NCBI RefSeq assembly: GCF_003600835.1
Contig: NZ_NQYC01000001.1
Span: 1,178,001-1,242,000, forward strand
Source of the DNA: Bacillus sp. PK3_68
Lineage (GTDB): Bacteria > Bacillota > Bacilli > Bacillales > Domibacillaceae
Length of the DNA: 64,000 nucleotides
Direction: 5' to 3'
Position 1 is the stretch's first letter; every line of letters begins with the position of its first letter. The notes under the pieces are model-generated. The model did not search any database. It worked only from the letters and a program-made list of their open reading frames with translations, and was not told the origin of the DNA. A program made the translations under genes and the position numbers. Below are positions 1 through 8,772 of this stretch, one piece after another.

Positions 1-1052
1 CTGACCACGATGTACTCTACCCTTCTTTCTGCGGCCTCTCTACTTCGGCCTATTACGTCGTAGGTCATGGACAAGTAAGGTACAAGCAAAAATGGATAAG
101 CGATAGCGATAATCGCCGCATAAATCAGCAGCCTAGTGAACGTTATATCCACTATAATGAGAAACAGCGACAGAAAAAGCACAATTCCGCCCGCAAAAAT
201 CACTTTTTTCCGATACTGTTTCTTTACTAATTTAACAGCCAGTGAATAACTGAAGAAGGAAACGCCAGAGTAAACTAATCCATACGTGCCAAGAGCGAGT
301 TCACTTCCAGTTGTAACGAAAACAAAGACTGAAATAACGAAGACAAACACCCCTTCTCTCAATCCTTGAAAAAAGTGGGCATTCAGCACTCGTTTCCAAT
401 CCGGATGACGGTCTCTTTCTTTCCAAACTTCCAGCAGCTGAAAGCGGCCGCTTGAAGGGCGACGCTTTAATAGTAAACTCAATAAAACAGCGATAAAAAA
501 ACAGCCAAGAGAAGCGCCAAAGATAATGAAATACCCGGTATTAGAAGCAAAACGGCTGATGATAAAACCGGCTACTATCGGGCCAATCATTCCGCCCATT
601 GAAAGTAAAGAACCGAAAAAGCCATTAAAAAAATCTCTCGTTTCCGGTTCTGTAATTTCAAATGTCAACACGTTGTAAGCAAGCCAGTAGAACCCATAAC
701 CGACACCGAGCAGCGCGCCAAGCAGTATGATCCAATCCGATGCTTGGTTGCCGATAAACAGCACGGCTACATAAAAGAAGCCGAGAAATAACACACCCAT
801 TCTTAATACAACGACACGGTCTACTTTTTTTGCACACTGGCCGGCAGCAATGTAAGACAACAATTCAAAGATCACTGCCGTCAAATTATAAACAGCCAAA
901 TCGATAAACTGGCCAGACTGCCTCCATAAAAAAATATTTACAAACGTATTGGACAACGCCACACTCAGGGAATATAAGCCGCCAATAAGCAGCAGCAGTC
1001 CAAGATCCTTTGACAGCGCTAAGTGGCGGAATCTCTTTCGAATGATCGACAA
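1..1052 (-). CDS. MFS transporter, YqgE-like (3' end outside the window)
   Basis: About 350 codons of a very hydrophobic polytopic protein are visible and the frame stays open through base 1, so the C-terminus lies outside. The start is a TTG at 1050-1052, preceded on the minus strand by a purine-rich AAAGGGGGA ribosome site; it gives an N-terminus beginning LSIIRKRFRH followed by the first membrane segment (LGLLLLIGGLYSL). Repeated membrane helices with short basic loops are typical of the major facilitator superfamily. In B. subtilis the MFS gene yqgE sits next to sodA in the same order, which is the main basis for the name. The substrate is unknown. Confidence 0.8.
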   Translation of the reverse strand, partial: MSIIRKRFRHLALSKDLGLLLLIGGLYSLSVALSNTFVNIFLWRQSGQFIDLAVYNLTAVIFELLSYIAAGQCAKKVDRVVVLRMGVLFLGFFYVAVLFIGNQASDWIILLGALLGVGYGFYWLAYNVLTFEITEPETRDFFNGFFGSLLSMGGMIGPIVAGFIISRFASNTGYFIIFGASLGCFFIAVLLSLLLKRRPSSGRFQLLEVWKERDRHPDWKRVLNAHFFQGLREGVFVFVISVFVFVTTGSELALGTYGLVYSGVSFFSYSLAVKLVKKQYRKKVIFAGGIVLFLSLFLIIVDITFTRLLIYAAIIAIAYPFLLVPYLSMTYDVIGRSREAAERRVEYIVV

Positions 1053-1102
1053 GATGCATCCCCCTTTCCCTTTATAGCGTTTGGAGAAAAGGAGAAAGTT
1101 AT

Positions 1103-1137
1103 TCAAAAAAAGCGAACCGAAAAAATCGGTTCGCTTC
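1103..1137 (-). terminator. sodA rho-independent terminator
   Basis: A perfect 9-bp stem (GCGAACCGA / TCGGTTCGC at 1112-1120 and 1126-1134) is followed on the minus strand by seven T residues. It lies immediately after the sodA stop. Confidence 0.9.
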
Positions 1138-1141
1138 ATAA

Positions 1142-1750
1142 TTATTTCGCTTCTTTATAACGCTTAGCTACCTCATCCCAGTTAACAACATTCCAGAAAG
1201 CGTTGATGTAATCTGGACGACGGTTTTGGTAATTTAAGTAGTATGCATGCTCCCAAACGTCTAAACCAAGGATTGGAGTTTTCCCTTCCATGATTGGAGA
1301 ATCTTGGTTTGGTGTGCTTGTTACTTCTAATTCGCCGTTGTTAACAACAAGCCATGCCCATCCAGAACCAAAGCGGCCTGCAGCTGCAGCAGCGAATTCT
1401 TCTTTAAACTTGTCAAGGCTGCCGAATTTGCTGCTAATGGCATCAGCTAATTCGCCAGTTGGCTCTCCGCCACCATTTGGAGATAGAAGTTGCCAGAATA
1501 AAGAGTGATTCGCATGGCCGCCGCCATTATTGCGTACTGCAGTGCGCACACTTTCTGGAACAGCATCTAAGTTAGCGATTACTTCTTCCACTGACTTGTT
1601 TGCTAATTCATCTTGTCCTTCAAGAGCTTTGTTTAAATTTGTAACATATGTGTTGTGGTGTTTCGTATGGTGGATATTCATTGTTTCCTTGTCAATATGA
1701 GGCTCCAATGCATCATATGCGTAAGGTAATTCAGGTAATTGAAATGCCAT
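1142..1750 (-). CDS. sodA: Superoxide dismutase, Mn/Fe family
   Basis: Cytoplasmic enzyme that converts superoxide to oxygen and hydrogen peroxide. The 202-residue protein has the four metal ligands of the family at H27, H82, D164 and H168 (in DVWEHAYY), plus the [10 protein letters not shown] stretch. The residues around the metal site resemble the B. subtilis Mn enzyme, so manganese is the likely cofactor. I chose the ATG at 1750 because GGGAGGAATT lies directly before it; a longer reading frame adds 14 unrelated residues. It is monocistronic, with its own promoter and terminator. Confidence 0.97.
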   Translation of the reverse strand: MAFQLPELPYAYDALEPHIDKETMNIHHTKHHNTYVTNLNKALEGQDELANKSVEEVIANLDAVPESVRTAVRNNGGGHANHSLFWQLLSPNGGGEPTGELADAISSKFGSLDKFKEEFAAAAAGRFGSGWAWLVVNNGELEVTSTPNQDSPIMEGKTPILGLDVWEHAYYLNYQNRRPDYINAFWNVVNWDEVAKRYKEAK

Positions 1751-1797
1751 AATAAATTCCTCCCTATGTAATATTTGTTTCGCAGACTTCAACTATA

Positions 1798-1826
1798 AGA
1801 TTAACAAAAGTGAAAGCGCTAATCAA
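1798..1826 (-). promoter_or_regulatory. Probable SigA promoter of sodA
   Basis: On the minus strand, a -35 TTGATT (1821-1826) and a -10 TAATCT (1798-1803) are separated by 17 bases, about 50 bases upstream of the sodA start. Prediction from consensus only. Confidence 0.5.
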
Positions 1827-1850
1827 TAATAAAGCTTATCGGATTTAAAG

Positions 1851-1894
1851 AAAAAACAGTCGTGCTTTCTGTAACACCCTTTCAGAAAGACGAC
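1851..1894 (-). terminator. Terminator of the Na+/Pi cotransporter gene
   Basis: A 12-bp stem with one bulged base (GTCGT-CTTTCTG pairing with CAGAAAG-C-ACGAC), followed by six T on the minus strand. It starts about 25 bases after the restored stop at 1920. Confidence 0.8.
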
Positions 1895-1919
1895 CGCTTA
1901 TTATTATCATCAACTTTCT

Positions 1920-3553
1920 TTATACATCCCTAAGGCCAAGGATCGCCTCTGCAATATTAACGGCATGATCACCCATTCGTTCAAGATTGCTAATGATATC
2001 AACAAATACAATGCCAGCTTGTCCTGTGCAGAGCCCTTCATTCATGCGTAAAATATGCTGTTTGCGCAGCTTTCTTTCCATTTTATCAATTAACTCTTCT
2101 TTTGAGTTACTTCTTTAGCCAAATTCAAGTCGTTTTCATCTAACGCTTTAATTGCCTTGTTGACAGCTGCAATTGTTAATAAGAACATTTCTTCTAAATC
2201 GGCCATTGCCTGATCGGTAATTTTTACTTTATTTGCCTGTTGGTAATCAATCAGCTCAATAATATTTTCACAATGGTCACCAATTCGCTCAATGTCACGT
2301 ACGGCATCGATTAATGTATTATGCTTCTCCAACTCGGCTTCTGACAGTGAGGTACCTGACAAATGGATTAAATAATCTGTAATTTTTTTATCTAAATTAT
2401 TTAAAGCATCCTCCACCTGGGTTGCCATATCAGCGTGCTTTTGATTTTTTGTTTTTAAATACGTATGCACTTCTTCCATTCCTTTAACAGCAAACTGCCC
2501 CATGCGGATGACTTCCTCCTTTGCCTGGCCTAGCGCAATGGAAGGAGATTGCTCAATAAAGATAGGATCAAGGTGCTTCGCTTTATATTCAATGACTGTA
2601 TCTTCACCTGGTATAAGCTTTGTCACAATTATTGCAAGTACACCAACGAAAGGAAGCTGAATTAACGTATTTGTCACGTTAAATGTACCATGAGCAAAGG
2701 CGATCACCATCTTCGGCTCTAAATTCAAGGCACTTGTTAAATAAAGGATAAACTGTGTAAATAAAGGAAGAATAATTAAAAAGATGATCGTTCCAATAAT
2801 ATTAAATAATACGTGGGTAGCAGCCGCTCGTCTTGCCGCTACAGAAGCGCCAATTGAAGCTAAGACGGCTGTGATCGTCGTACCAATATTGTCTCCGAAA
2901 AGAACCGGTAAGGCTGCGTCCAAATCCAACAGATTCTCTGCAAACAACCCCTGTAAGATTCCAATAGTAGCACTTGAACTTTGAACGATAACGGTAAATA
3001 TGGTTCCGACTACTACACCTAAGATAGGACTCGAACTCATGTTAACGGTCAAATCATGGAACGTATCTAACGAACGCAGTGGTTTCATTCCATCACTCAT
3101 TAGCTCCAAGCCAAAAAATAATGAACCGAATCCGAAAAGAATCATTCCTATGTTGTGCAGCTTTTTACTTTTGAAGAAGAAGATAAATACAGCCCCAAGC
3201 GCTAAAATAGGCAGGGAATAGGCCCCGACGTCAATACCAATAATAAAGGCGGTTACTGTCGTGCCAATGTTAGCTCCCATGATCACTCCGATTGCCTGCC
3301 TTAGCGTCATAAAACCAGCACTCACCAATCCGACCGTGATCACGGTAGTCGCAGAACTGCTCTGGATTAAGACCGTAACAAGAATTCCTGCCAAAACTCC
3401 CATGAGCGGATTGGTTGTAAACCGGTCAAGAATGTCGCGCAAACGATCTCCTGCTGACTGCTGTAGTCCATCCCCCATTAACTTTATCCCATATAAAAAT
3501 ATACCGAGTCCTCCCAGAAACTGGAATATCATTTCTTGGACGTTAATCCCCAT
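1920..3553 (-). CDS. Na+/phosphate cotransporter with C-terminal PhoU domain (frameshift near the end)
   Basis: Membrane protein of the NptA/YqeW (PNaS) family, which imports inorganic phosphate with sodium. The N-terminal part has the duplicated transport motif: QSSSATTVITVG near residue 65 and QSSSATIGILQG near residue 190, each with a GANIGTT or GDNIGTT partner. From about residue 340 a PhoU-like helical domain follows. The intact reading frame stops at 2090 (487 aa, ending VTQKKS). One A appears lost from an A run at 2100-2103; restoring it extends the PhoU domain by about 58 residues to 1920, including SNLERMGDHAVNIAE, a typical family ending. B. subtilis carries its homologue (yqeW) beside rpsU, so the position next to sodA differs. 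Confidence 0.88.
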
Positions 3554-3649
3554 CTTTTCAACTCCTAATTAGATGAATTCGACAAAACTTGCAATCCTCT
3601 ACAATTATTAATAAATCGCAAGGAAGAAGTAAATGACCTATACGAAAAA

Positions 3650-3696
3650 TTTACAATTGATTAACATTAGAGGGGTTATGTTACATTTCCGTTACA
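3650..3696 (+). promoter_or_regulatory. PhoP-box-like direct repeats (tentative)
   Basis: Two pairs of TTHACA-like hexamers occur: TTTACA at 3650 and TTAACA at 3661, then GTTACA at 3680 and 3691. Members of each pair are spaced 11 bases start to start, the spacing of B. subtilis PhoP boxes. They lie about 100 bases upstream of a phosphate transporter gene, but on the strand opposite to it. The match could be chance in an AT-rich stretch. Confidence 0.25.
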
Positions 3697-3725
3697 AAAA
3701 AAGCCGAGCTATTAAAGCTAGGCTT
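3696..3725 (-). terminator. Terminator-like hairpin with no obvious upstream minus-strand gene
   Basis: A 10-bp stem with one mismatch (3701-3710 with 3716-3725, loop ATTA... ) is followed by seven T when read on the minus strand. The gene on the other side (yqgB) is on the plus strand, so this hairpin sits in the divergent promoter region. It could be an attenuator in the leader of the phosphate transporter or a relic. Confidence 0.45.
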
Positions 3726-3775
3726 GAAAATTAGAAAGAAATCAGAATAGAATAACGAGAAGGAGGATTCTTACT

Positions 3776-4564
3776 ATGAATATTTTTCAACAGTTGTGGA
3801 AAAGTCTATACTCTCCCAAAACGATTTCTTTTTTTCGCTTTCAGGGAATAGGCAAAACCATTTCTTACATTTTCCTATTAATGCTTATCTCTTCTTTGCC
3901 ATTTTTTATTCAATTCAGCCTGCTGGCAACGAGCGGCCTTTCTTCTTTTCGAGAAGTCATTCAACAAGAGGTTTCGTCATTCACCATTGAACACGGCCAG
4001 CTTACATCCCCTTCTCCTGAAACGAAGTGGATAAAGAAAGGAACGACTGACATTATTATTGATTCAACAGGCACCGTTGCCGCGAACGATTTAGCAGAAA
4101 AGGATCAGGCTATCGGGCTTTTAAAAGAAGAACTGGTTTTATCTGTAGGTGGCCAACTGCAAACAGTTTCCTACGACATTCCGGGTATAACAGCCATAGA
4201 CAAGGAAGAAGTCATCCAATATGCTCATTCTCTGCAAGCATATTCGGCTATTTTCTTACCGGTTCTCTTTATTCTCTACTATCTGTTCACCTCTTGCCTT
4301 AGTTTTATAAAGGCATCTATTTTTGCGGCCTTCGGCATGCTTTTCAAGCAATTAACGGGGAGAAAATTATTTTACCGGCAAAGCTGGCGCTTGGCCGCTT
4401 ATGCAATGACACCTGCTATTATAGTTTTTACTCTCCTGCGTTTGGCAGGCATTATACTTTCTTTTAGCTTTCTTATCGACTGGTTGATCACTGCCATTAT
4501 GCTCTTTCTTGCTGTTTCTTCCATCCCGCTGCCCAAATCGAAAAAACAGCCCGTGGCAAAATAA
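3776..4564 (+). CDS. yqgB: DUF1189 family membrane protein (YqgB-like)
   Basis: A 262-residue integral membrane protein of unknown function. It has one membrane segment near residues 28-50, an external-looking segment of about 110 residues with charged and polar character, then four closely spaced hydrophobic segments from about residue 155 to the end. The N-terminus (MNIFQQLWKSLYSPKTISFFR) is characteristic of DUF1189. A strong AGAAGGAGG ribosome site precedes the ATG. In B. subtilis yqgB is found at the same place between sodA and yqfZ-ispG. No function is claimed. Confidence 0.8.
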   Translation: MNIFQQLWKSLYSPKTISFFRFQGIGKTISYIFLLMLISSLPFFIQFSLLATSGLSSFREVIQQEVSSFTIEHGQLTSPSPETKWIKKGTTDIIIDSTGTVAANDLAEKDQAIGLLKEELVLSVGGQLQTVSYDIPGITAIDKEEVIQYAHSLQAYSAIFLPVLFILYYLFTSCLSFIKASIFAAFGMLFKQLTGRKLFYRQSWRLAAYAMTPAIIVFTLLRLAGIILSFSFLIDWLITAIMLFLAVSSIPLPKSKKQPVAK

Positions 4565-4633
4565 TTCATCTCCGCCTCTTTTTTTGTTCTATTTCCTTTG
4601 GACAAGCATATATTGGTAAAAAGAGGTGGAAAG

Positions 4634-4966
4634 ATGAGAAATTTTTTGCTATTTATCGCTTTTATGATCATCACAGCTGGCATTTGGAATGATTTCACAA
4701 ACGGCTCGCTGCCCCATATAGAAGAAAAGCCAAAAAAAGAAGCAAACGCAGAAAGCAACTATTTGCCGGCCTTACCTTATGAAGAAAGAGAGGTAAAAAC
4801 CGGTGACACGGTTCTGTCTATTCTAGCGTCCCTTCATAACGGCAAGCTTCCCGCGGATATTGAAACTGCAATCGCAGATTTTCAAGAGCTAAACCAGGGC
4901 GTTTCTCCTGATAACATCCGCATAGGTGAACATTATAAATTTCCACTGTATCAAAAAGGAACATAA
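4634..4966 (+). CDS. yqfZ: Small membrane-anchored LysM-like protein (YqfZ)
   Basis: A 110-residue protein with an N-terminal signal anchor (MRNFLLFIAFMIITAGIW), a charged linker, then a domain beginning REVKTGDTVLSIL and ending IRIGEHYKFPLY, which reads as a LysM peptidoglycan-binding fold. It probably sits outside the membrane attached to the wall. The start at 4634 is preceded by AAGAGGTGG; an upstream frame extension of 12 residues lacks such a site. It precedes ispG as yqfZ does in B. subtilis. Function unknown. Confidence 0.8.
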   Translation: MRNFLLFIAFMIITAGIWNDFTNGSLPHIEEKPKKEANAESNYLPALPYEEREVKTGDTVLSILASLHNGKLPADIETAIADFQELNQGVSPDNIRIGEHYKFPLYQKGT

Positions 4967-5096
4967 GCTGAACAATTAAAAGGAATTGACGCCTTTCATT
5001 CCTCTCCGTACCGGACCAGCCAAAACAATCGAACGCCTGAAAGCAGAGCTTATAACTATTCGATAAGAGGAAAGTCTTTTTCCATTGTCATTTTCT

Positions 5097-5126
5097 TGTC
5101 AGATCTGCCCGATTACTGGTACAATT
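5097..5126 (+). promoter_or_regulatory. Probable SigA promoter of ispG
   Basis: TTGTCA at 5097-5102 and TACAAT at 5121-5126 with an 18-base spacer, about 45 bases ahead of the ispG start. Confidence 0.55.
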
Positions 5127-5173
5127 GATGATTGAAGCAGCTTTTTATCAGAATGAAAAGGGGCGAATCACCA

Positions 5174-6280
5174 TTGAGTGAAATTATCCACCGTTCAAAT
5201 ACACGCCCGGTGAAAGTCGGAAACTTAACCATCGGCGGAAGCAATGAACTATTTATTCAAAGTATGACAACTACTAAAACTCATGACGTAGAGGCGACGG
5301 TCCAACAGATTCATCGCCTTGAAGAAGCAGGATGCCAAATTGTTCGTGTTGCTTGTCCTGATGAGCGTGCGGCAAATGCCATTGCAGATATAAAAAAGCA
5401 AATTAATATTCCATTAGTAGTTGATATACATTTCGACTATAAGCTCGCCTTGAAAGCCATTGAAGGCGGAGCAGACAAAATACGGATTAATCCTGGTAAT
5501 ATCGGCCGCCGTGAAAAAGTAGAAGCTGTAGTTAATGCAGCTAAAGCAAAAGGCATTCCAATTCGCATCGGCGTAAATGCCGGAAGTTTGGAGCGCCGCA
5601 TCCTAGAAAAATATGGTTATCCAACAGCGGATGGCATGGTAGAAAGTGCTCTGCATCACATTAAAATTCTGGAAGATCTTGATTTTCATGATATCATCGT
5701 CTCCATGAAAGCTTCAGATGTTAATTTAGCTATCGAAGCGTATGAGAAAGCTGCCAGAGCATTTGATTATCCGCTTCACCTCGGTATTACAGAGTCTGGT
5801 ACTTTGTTTGCAGGAACAGTAAAAAGCGCTGCCGGCCTTGGAGCTATTTTAAGCAAAGGCATTGGCAATACACTTCGCATTTCTTTGAGCGCTGATCCTG
5901 TCGAGGAAATAAAAGTGGCGAGAGAACTACTGAAATCTTTTGGCCTTTCTTCCAATGCTGCTACTTTAATCTCCTGTCCAACTTGTGGTCGGATCGAGAT
6001 TGACCTGATTAGCATCGCTAATGAAGTGGAAGAATATATCCAAAAAATCAAAGCTCCAATTAAAGTAGCCGTGCTTGGCTGTGCCGTTAACGGACCAGGA
6101 GAAGCACGTGAAGCCGATATCGGTATCGCTGGTGCCCGTGGAGAAGGATTATTGTTCCGAAAAGGCCAGATCGTTCGTAAAGTGCCGGAAGAAACGATGG
6201 TAGAGGAACTAAAGAAAGAAATTGACAAAATTGCTGAGGAATATTATCAGAAGCAAGCAGCTGAAGCGCAAAATATTTAA
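5174..6280 (+). CDS. ispG: 4-hydroxy-3-methylbut-2-enyl diphosphate synthase (flavodoxin)
   Basis: Iron-sulfur enzyme of the MEP isoprenoid pathway; it makes HMBPP from methylerythritol cyclodiphosphate, which the IspH encoded at 14.2 kb then reduces. The TIM-barrel part starts [13 protein letters not shown]; the C-terminal cluster-binding part has SCPTCGR and [18 protein letters not shown], giving the three cysteines and the glutamate that hold the [4Fe-4S] cluster. I prefer a TTG start at 5174 ([16 protein letters not shown]), preceded by AAAAGGGG; this matches the usual family N-terminus and gives 368 aa. An ATG at 5132 would add 14 atypical residues. Confidence 0.95.
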   Translation: MSEIIHRSNTRPVKVGNLTIGGSNELFIQSMTTTKTHDVEATVQQIHRLEEAGCQIVRVACPDERAANAIADIKKQINIPLVVDIHFDYKLALKAIEGGADKIRINPGNIGRREKVEAVVNAAKAKGIPIRIGVNAGSLERRILEKYGYPTADGMVESALHHIKILEDLDFHDIIVSMKASDVNLAIEAYEKAARAFDYPLHLGITESGTLFAGTVKSAAGLGAILSKGIGNTLRISLSADPVEEIKVARELLKSFGLSSNAATLISCPTCGRIEIDLISIANEVEEYIQKIKAPIKVAVLGCAVNGPGEAREADIGIAGARGEGLLFRKGQIVRKVPEETMVEELKKEIDKIAEEYYQKQAAEAQNI

Positions 6281-6306
6281 AAGCCTGGCATTTGCCAGGC
6301 TTTTTG
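6279..6306 (+). terminator. ispG terminator, bidirectional with yqfX
   Basis: AAGCCTGGCA-TTT-GCCAGGCTT stem with a T run on the plus strand and an A run on the other side. It lies between convergent genes. Confidence 0.9.
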
Positions 6307-6310
6307 TTAT

Positions 6311-6676
6311 CTAAAAAAAGGGTAAAACAAACAGGCCCATAATTACTGCAGCGGCTCCTATGCCAATTGCCCAGGCACCAAGGGTCTGCTCTCCCCTGCT
6401 TCTTGCGAAAAAGCCAAGAGCAATACCAACAATACCAAATAGAACAGGCATAATAAATAACGCGAGAACAGAAACGATTAAACCAGCATATCCAATTCCG
6501 CGCCCGCCAGTCGTTCTATTCACCTGACCCTCACGATTATTGTCTACCTGATTTTCTTGACGCACAGGAACAGGCTCAGCCAATTCAGCACCTGTTTCCT
6601 CTCTATACAGTCCAGTTTCTTTGTACATTCCTGTTTCGCCTGTTGGCATCGGATCTTTGTCGAACTTGTTGTCCAT
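6311..6676 (-). CDS. yqfX: Small membrane protein (YqfX-like)
   Basis: A 121-residue protein with a hydrophilic, acidic N-terminal half (about 65 residues, rich in E, T, G and N) and a C-terminal half of two hydrophobic helices separated by GFFARSRGEQTLG. The C-terminal part resembles DUF4190-type two-helix membrane proteins. It is convergent with ispG, the same arrangement as yqfX in B. subtilis. No function is known. Confidence 0.72.
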   Translation of the reverse strand: MDNKFDKDPMPTGETGMYKETGLYREETGAELAEPVPVRQENQVDNNREGQVNRTTGGRGIGYAGLIVSVLALFIMPVLFGIVGIALGFFARSRGEQTLGAWAIGIGAAAVIMGLFVLPFF

Positions 6677-6829
6677 TGTTACTCATCCCCTCACTGTTAT
6701 CATTTAAGGAGCTTTTATAGTATTGGCTTTTACTTTAAAATTATTCAGTCAGGCCTTGTCTTTCATAACAATCTGCGCCAAAATATGGTACACTTTGATA
6801 AAGATTTCCCAATGTAAGGAGTAAAGAAT

Positions 6830-7414
6830 ATGAAAGAAAAGCGTTTTGGCATTGACATTGATGGAACCGTTACATGCCCAACCAGTTTAATTCCATTCAT
6901 CAATAAAGATTTTTCTTTAAATATTACACTTGATGATATAAAAAAATACGATTTATCTGAAGCACTAGGCATCCCGGCGGAACGCTTCAGTAATTGGTTT
7001 AACAAAAGAGAGCCGATCATTTACTCGAACTCTCCTCTTGCAGAAGGAGCTAAAGAGGTTCTGGTAAAATGGAAAGAAGAATTTCAGCTCTTTTTCATTA
7101 GCGCCCGCAGAAGTCACTTGATGGATGTAACCGAACAGTGGTTTAAAAAGCAAGATATCTTATATGATCACATTGAGCTGATTGGCTCTCATGACAAAAT
7201 TAAAGCAGCGAAGCAGTATAAAGTTGATATCTTTTTTGAAGATAAACACGACAATGCCGTCAGCATTCATGAAGAGCTACGTATTCCCGTCCTGTTGTTT
7301 AACACACCTTATAACCAAGATCCCGTTCCAGAAGGTGTTATTCGAGTGAATAATTGGGTACAGGCAGAACAATGGGTAAATGAATGGATTCACTCGGAGA
7401 AAGCCATTCGATAA
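6830..7414 (+). CDS. yqfW: Putative nucleotidase of the HAD superfamily (YqfW)
   Basis: A 194-residue HAD-fold hydrolase. The nucleophile motif is near the start (FGIDIDGTVT, with the paired aspartates of phosphatases), the FISAR stretch near residue 90 supplies motif II, and the acidic motif IV is in VDIFFEDKHDNA near residue 130. This layout resembles the 5'(3')-deoxyribonucleotidase branch. It has AAGGAG before the ATG and its own terminator. The substrate is inferred from family only. Confidence 0.8.
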   Translation: MKEKRFGIDIDGTVTCPTSLIPFINKDFSLNITLDDIKKYDLSEALGIPAERFSNWFNKREPIIYSNSPLAEGAKEVLVKWKEEFQLFFISARRSHLMDVTEQWFKKQDILYDHIELIGSHDKIKAAKQYKVDIFFEDKHDNAVSIHEELRIPVLLFNTPYNQDPVPEGVIRVNNWVQAEQWVNEWIHSEKAIR

Positions 7415-7430
7415 ATGAAGGATAACTAAA

Positions 7431-7473
7431 AAAGATGCAGCAAAAGTCAGCTTTGACCTTTGCTGCATCTTTT
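7431..7473 (+). terminator. yqfW terminator, bidirectional with zur
   Basis: Stem AAAGATGCAGCAAA pairing with TTTGCTGCATCTTT, followed by a T run; it lies between the convergent yqfW and zur. Confidence 0.9.
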
Positions 7474-7511
7474 TTATAAAGACAAACGAATACAGAACAC
7501 CAATTGGCTGT

Positions 7512-7940
7512 TCATTGGGCGGCTGGCAAACACGCCGGACATGTGCCATACACCTCAAATTTATGGCCTGAAACTTCATAGCCCGGCAGCCCATGAATGT
7601 GATCCATCGGGCATAAATGTATTTCCCGGGTCTTCCCGCAGGCTAAACAAATGAAATGATGGTGATGCTCTTGATGTGAGCAAGTAAAACGATAATGCCG
7701 TTCACCGGATAATTCCGTTTCCTCTAGAATCCCCATTTCCACGAACAGCGCCAAATTTCGGTAAATCGTATCGAAACTGAGGCCAGGATGACTGTCCTTC
7801 ATTTCTTCGAGCACTTCTTTTGCTGTTAAATATTTATCTTTTCGTGCAAACAATTCTAGCATGTCTTCGCGCTTGCCTGTCTGTTTATAGCCCTTTTCTT
7901 TCAAAAGCTCGACCGCTTCAGTTAAATTCATCTTTTTCAT
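7512..7940 (-). CDS. zur: Zinc-uptake repressor, Fur family
   Basis: A 142-residue Zn(II)-sensing repressor that shuts off zinc import when zinc is sufficient. The N-terminal winged helix includes [19 protein letters not shown]; the sensing and dimer domain has the [16 protein letters not shown] histidine/cysteine cluster and ends with CPAC, so both CxxC pairs of the structural zinc site are present. It overlaps the end of znuB by 4 bases (ATGA), showing translational coupling in a znuC-znuB-zur operon. A Zur box upstream of znuC suggests autoregulation. Confidence 0.93.
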   Translation of the reverse strand: MKKMNLTEAVELLKEKGYKQTGKREDMLELFARKDKYLTAKEVLEEMKDSHPGLSFDTIYRNLALFVEMGILEETELSGERHYRFTCSHQEHHHHFICLACGKTREIHLCPMDHIHGLPGYEVSGHKFEVYGTCPACLPAAQ

Positions 7941-8772
7941 CCCGCCTTTATGAATTTTTTAGCTGAAATGACAATCAGTAAAATGAGAATAGATGCCACT
8001 ACAATCGTTCCACCGGGAGCGAGATCCAAATAAAAGGCACTGATCAGTCCGGTGATCACGGCGATCTCACCAAACAGAACAGAATAAACGATAGTCTGTT
8101 TGAACCCTCTTGCCATCCGTATAGCAGCTGCCACAGGCAAAGTCATAAGCGCAGACACAAGTAGCACACCTACAATACGCATAGACGCCGCTATCACGAG
8201 AGCAACAAGAATGATAAACACAAAATGAATGGATTTCGCTGGGATACCGGAAGCTTTCGCATGCTCCTCATCAAATGATAATAAAAATAGTTCTTTATAC
8301 AATAAGTATACAGTTGCGATAACGATGATACTGATCAGACAGATCAGCCACAAATCCTCACGGCTGACAGCACTGACGCTTCCGAATAAGTAACTAAACA
8401 AATCTGTGTTAAATCCATCTGCCAATGAGATAAAGATAACGCCTATGCCTATTCCCCGGATAAAATAATTGGAATGGCCAACTCTTGATAATGTTTATAG
8501 ACGGTTCTGAGCCGTTCAATGAACAAGGAACCAATCACAGAAAACACCATGCCGGAATACATTGGATTTAACCAAGCAAGAAAAGTAAACGTCTGGCCAA
8601 AATAGAGTCCGGCAGCAATACCGGCCAGTGTTACATGACTGAGCGCATCAGCGATCAGCGACAGCCTTCTCACAACGATAAAAGCACCGAGCAACGGTGC
8701 GATCACACCGATAATCATACCTGTTAAAAAGGCATTTTGAAGAAATTCATATTGACTGATCGCTTCAATCAT
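7937..8772 (-). pseudogene. znuB: Zinc ABC transporter permease ZnuB, reading frame split by a one-base deletion
   Basis: Polytopic permease of a zinc ABC importer. The first 104 or so residues (MIEAISQYEFLQNAFLTG... to IPIILS) run from 8772, then hit a stop at 8449; the rest, from VIFISLADGFN to the end at 7937, is in another frame. The break is at a run of four C (8454-8457); five would give a continuous ABC-3 permease of about 277 residues reading IILSGGIGIGVIFISLADG. Start and stop overlap znuC and zur by 4 bases each, so coupling is kept. I suspect a sequencing error, since the flanking residues are fully conserved in type. Confidence 0.88.

Noticed and set aside
2090-2110. Programmed -1 frameshift in the Na+/Pi cotransporter
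   Set aside because: The run (CAA AAG in frame) does not form a proper X XXY YYZ slippery heptamer in the zero frame, and the same kind of break occurs in seven unrelated genes.
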